Of a stretch of 26,135 bases of DNA, positions 23,259 to 26,135 are shown piece after piece. This DNA comes from Halieaceae bacterium UBA3479 (lineage in GTDB: Bacteria > Pseudomonadota > Gammaproteobacteria > Pseudomonadales > Halieaceae), in the NCBI GenBank assembly GCA_002377985.1, contig DFQW01000024.1:1-26135 (forward strand), read 5' to 3'. Position numbers and translations under genes: made by a program. Within the stretch, counting starts at the first letter, position 1, and every line of letters starts with the position of its first letter. Below the pieces are notes generated by a model, which was given only the letters and a program-made list of their open reading frames with translations, searched no databases and had not been told where the DNA came from.

Positions 23259-25196
23259 ATGCAAAGGATGCGCGGATTTTGGCCAGATATATACCGGTGC
23301 TATCGACCACTACTGGTGTTTTCGGCTGCTGTGCTGATCACCCTGTCTTGCTCGCGGCTAGGCTTGATCACGATGTATTCAGACCGCGTCGGCGCGACGG
23401 GCGGGTTTTGGTTTGTGACGCTACATGGCCTGCGTTTTGATCTACTCGTGCTCTGCATGCTGTTGCTACCCGCGTTGGTTGCGCAGCCGCTCCTGTGCTC
23501 GAACCGTTTATGGCAACAATGTCTGCACTTTTATCTGCTCGGCGCTTATGCATTGGTGGTGCTGGTCGAGGCGGCAACACCGACTTTCGTTGGTGAGTTT
23601 GATTTACGACCCAACATCCTGTTTCTCGAGTACTTGCGATATCCCCGAGAGATCCTTTCCATGCTCTGGATTGGCTACAAACTCCCCGTATTTCTCGGCC
23701 TGATAGCAAGCTCTGCGCTCATTCTGATGATCGGTCGGCTTCTGCGACAACCCCAGTTACCGCGCAGACTCCCTATCAGACCGGGATTGCTTTTTATCAC
23801 GCTAACATTGGTGCTTTGTGTCGTCGGCATCCGATCGAGCTTTGGCCACCGACCAGCGAATCCGTCGGTCATTGCCTTCTCAAACGACCTCCTCGTAAAC
23901 GATCTCGTTCTAAGTTCGATTTACAGCGCCGCATACGCCGCATACAGCTCAGCGCGACATGAAGGGAGCGTCCGTGCGTACAAGGCCATGCCTCTGGAGG
24001 AAGTTGTTCGTTACGTTAAAGCCGATATGCATCTTCCAGAGAGTCATTTTATCGATCCGGCAATACCCACGCTGCATCAACCTCTCGTGACAGCAGCAGG
24101 TTCGAAGCAACCGAACCTAGTGATAGTGCTTGAGGAAAGTCTGGGTGCCGAGTTTGTTGGATCACTGGGAGGAATCGACCTCACACCCAACCTGGATGCT
24201 TATTCCGAAAAAGGCATATGGTTCACCAACCTCTACGCAACAGGCACACGCTCTGTAAGAGGGATAGAGGCGGTGATGACCGGATTTACACCAACACCAG
24301 CGCGCAGCGTTGTTAAGCTCCCCAAATCACAAACCTCGTTTTTCACGATCGCCCAGATACTCAAGGGTAATGGCTACAAAACAAGCTTCATCTACGGCGG
24401 TGAGGCTCATTTCGACAACATGCGGCAGTTTCTGGTGGGCAACGGCATCGAGACCGTCATTGAGGAAAAGGACTTTCCTGACCCTGAATTCAGGGGTTCA
24501 TGGGGAGTGAGTGACGAGGACTTGTTTCGACGCGCCCATAGAGAATTCGAGCACATGAAGGATGATCCCTTCTTCTCGCTGGTTTTCACCTCTTCGAACC
24601 ACTCTCCGTTCGAATTCCCCGACGACAAAATCAGCTTGTATTCACAGCCGAAGCAACAGGTGAGTAACGCCGTAAAATATGCTGACCATGCGCTGGGTGA
24701 GTTCTTAAGGTTGGCAGAGTCTTCAGGCTATTGGGAGAACACCATTTTCCTGGTAGTCGCAGATCACAATTCTCGGGTCTGGGGCAATGATCTGGTTCCC
24801 GTTGAACGATTCCACATTCCGGCGCTGCTACTGGGAAGTGGAATCACTGCGCGTCACTACGATCGACAAGCGAGTCAGATCGACTTACTTCCAACTCTGC
24901 TCGGGCTACTGCACATTCAAACCCCCAACCCGGCAATCGGGGTCGACTTGTTTAGGGCGGATATCGACAACTTCCCGGGCCGAGCGGTCATGCAGTACGA
25001 CAAGACACAGGCCTACATGCAAGGCGATAAAGTGGTGATCATGAAATTAGATGAGGAACCACAGCTCTATGACCGGAACTCCGACGGCCTGGTGCCCGCC
25101 ACTGAGCAAGACCCCGAGTTGATTAACCGGGCAACCGCGCTCGCCAGCTGGAGTTCATACGCGTATCAAAACCGGCTTTACCACTTGCCGGAATAG
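23259..25196 (+). CDS. LtaS/OpgB-like membrane sulfatase-fold phosphotransferase
   Basis: This 645-aa inner-membrane protein has about five N-terminal helices (roughly 15-38, 50-77, 88-105, 140-160, 172-190). A periplasmic alkaline-phosphatase/sulfatase-fold domain follows from about residue 285. Metal and catalytic marks are VLEES (Glu292/293), the likely nucleophile Thr330 in ATGTRSVRG, FTSSNHSPFEFP (His448) and VVADHNSRV (Asp502, His503). In this family such enzymes move phosphoglycerol or related groups onto glycolipids or periplasmic glucans. Residues 605-616 near the C-terminus (DRNSDGLVPATE) fit an EF-hand loop. It follows the sigma module on the same strand after 204 bp and may be a separate unit. 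Ribosome site weak. The acceptor is unknown. Confidence 0.9.
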   Translation: MQRMRGFWPDIYRCYRPLLVFSAAVLITLSCSRLGLITMYSDRVGATGGFWFVTLHGLRFDLLVLCMLLLPALVAQPLLCSNRLWQQCLHFYLLGAYALVVLVEAATPTFVGEFDLRPNILFLEYLRYPREILSMLWIGYKLPVFLGLIASSALILMIGRLLRQPQLPRRLPIRPGLLFITLTLVLCVVGIRSSFGHRPANPSVIAFSNDLLVNDLVLSSIYSAAYAAYSSARHEGSVRAYKAMPLEEVVRYVKADMHLPESHFIDPAIPTLHQPLVTAAGSKQPNLVIVLEESLGAEFVGSLGGIDLTPNLDAYSEKGIWFTNLYATGTRSVRGIEAVMTGFTPTPARSVVKLPKSQTSFFTIAQILKGNGYKTSFIYGGEAHFDNMRQFLVGNGIETVIEEKDFPDPEFRGSWGVSDEDLFRRAHREFEHMKDDPFFSLVFTSSNHSPFEFPDDKISLYSQPKQQVSNAVKYADHALGEFLRLAESSGYWENTIFLVVADHNSRVWGNDLVPVERFHIPALLLGSGITARHYDRQASQIDLLPTLLGLLHIQTPNPAIGVDLFRADIDNFPGRAVMQYDKTQAYMQGDKVVIMKLDEEPQLYDRNSDGLVPATEQDPELINRATALASWSSYAYQNRLYHLPE

Positions 25197-25264
25197 CCCA
25201 AACCCAAACGCGATAACCGGTTTATGCCCCGTCATCGCTAGGCCACCCAGTGCCCGGGCGAGCC

Positions 25265-26135
25265 TCACACACGCTCGATAATAATCGCCGGCGCCATGCC
25301 GCCTGCAGCACACATGGTGATCAGCGCATAGCGCTTCTGCTGACGCTCCAACTCATCCAGAGCAGTACCAATCAGGATGGAACCCGTCGCACCGATGGGA
25401 TGACCCAGGGCCATCGCGCCGCCATTGATATTGACCTTCTCACGGTCGAGGTCGAGTTTGCGAATAAACCGCTCCGCCACCACAGCGAACGCTTCGTTAA
25501 TCTCCCAGACATCGATATCGTCTTTGCTCAGACCCGCTTTCATCAAAACCTTTTCGGCGGCGGGCACGGGCGCATTGAGCATGAGCGTGGGGCAATCTCC
25601 CATGTTGGCAGTGGCCACAATACGTGCGCGAGGCGTCATCCCGCTTCTATTCATGTAGGACTCGGAGGCCAGCAGCAAAGCTGCCGCACCATCGACCACC
25701 CCGGAGGAGTTCCCGGCATGGTGAATGTGATTGAACTCCGTGATCTCGGGGTATTTCTGCTGTATCAGCGCGCCGTAGGTCGTGCCCGCCTCATCGACCG
25801 GCACATCGCGCACCATGCTGAAGACGGTCTTCAGTTCGGAGAGACCCGCTTTGGTGGTCTCCGGCCGTGGGAACTCCTCATGATCGAGGGCCAACGTACC
25901 GTCTGGGTTCCTGACCACAATCAGAGACTTATCAAAGCGGCCCTCGGCGATCGCGCGCGCAGCGCGCGCCTGACTGACCAAAGCGAGGTCATCTACCGCA
26001 TCGCGATCAATGCCCTCAAGCGTGGCAATCGCATCGGCACACACACCCTGCTGAGACTGCGGATGCATGGCACGCAGGTCGAGGTTGCCCGAATCAATCA
26101 TGGGCGGTTTGGCGGGGTCGGCGATTTGCCCGTGG
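25265..26135 (-). CDS. Thiolase (acetyl-CoA C-acyltransferase), 5' part cut by window edge
   Basis: The visible part carries the C-terminal thiolase domain: INEAFAVV, the catalytic histidine in GGAMALGHPIGATGS and the second catalytic cysteine in CAAGGMAPA. The frame stays open to the right edge without a stop (...GQIADPAKPPMIDSG), so the ATG at 26101 is internal. The N-terminal nucleophile cysteine lies outside the window. These enzymes cleave 3-ketoacyl-CoA with CoA at the end of a beta-oxidation turn, or run the reverse condensation. It is convergent with the LtaS-like gene (68 bp gap) and far from the catabolic cluster, so a link to that cluster is not shown. Confidence 0.93.
   Translation of the reverse strand, partial: HGQIADPAKPPMIDSGNLDLRAMHPQSQQGVCADAIATLEGIDRDAVDDLALVSQARAARAIAEGRFDKSLIVVRNPDGTLALDHEEFPRPETTKAGLSELKTVFSMVRDVPVDEAGTTYGALIQQKYPEITEFNHIHHAGNSSGVVDGAAALLLASESYMNRSGMTPRARIVATANMGDCPTLMLNAPVPAAEKVLMKAGLSKDDIDVWEINEAFAVVAERFIRKLDLDREKVNINGGAMALGHPIGATGSILIGTALDELERQQKRYALITMCAAGGMAPAIIIERV

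Overview
The window looks like a chromosomal segment of a heterotrophic, probably marine, gammaproteobacterium. This is an inference from the gene types: a large TonB-dependent receptor feeding a CoA-based catabolic cluster, a Baeyer-Villiger-type flavoprotein, a Gram-negative LtaS-like sulfatase-fold protein and a CnrX-like metal sensor. No rRNA, tRNA, CRISPR array or transposase gene was seen.

Region A (125-13627, all minus strand) is a ten-gene catabolic cluster with its own uptake and control. In order of transcription it holds a TonB-dependent receptor, an acyl-CoA dehydrogenase (ACAD-B), a Baeyer-Villiger-type monooxygenase, an SDR dehydrogenase, an amidohydrolase-2 protein, a crotonase, a second acyl-CoA dehydrogenase (ACAD-A), a paralogous amidohydrolase-2 protein, an acyl-CoA synthetase and an isomerase-like crotonase. 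A LysR regulator (13828-14745) is divergent from the receptor, and a 26-bp dyad lies between them. The enzyme set fits breakdown of an alicyclic or terpenoid alcohol/ketone: oxidation to a ketone (SDR), ring expansion to a lactone (BVMO), lactone hydrolysis (amidohydrolases), CoA activation, then beta-oxidation. The substrate cannot be read from the sequence. Several enzymes depart from family norms at catalytic positions: ACAD-A lacks both usual base positions, one crotonase lacks all three usual glutamates, and both amidohydrolases carry Asn where many relatives have the last metal-site Asp.

Region B (14746-20839) has amino-acid and small-molecule genes. It holds a 160-bp element bounded by perfect 18-bp inverted repeats, a class V aminotransferase/cysteine-desulfurase-like gene divergent from an Lrp/AsnC regulator, a proline iminopeptidase divergent from a FAD amine/amino-acid oxidase, a 31-codon signal-peptide-like ORF that may be a gene remnant, and a 2-oxoglutarate/Fe(II) oxygenase.

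Region C (21089-25196, plus strand) is a signalling module. A secreted four-EF-hand protein is followed by an ECF sigma factor, a one-helix membrane protein in the anti-sigma position and a membrane-anchored CnrX/Metal_resist-like protein, with coupled or close junctions. A five-helix LtaS/OpgB-like phosphoglycerol-transferase-family protein follows, and its C-terminus contains an EF-hand-like loop. A thiolase gene running in from the right edge (25265-26135, minus) closes the window.
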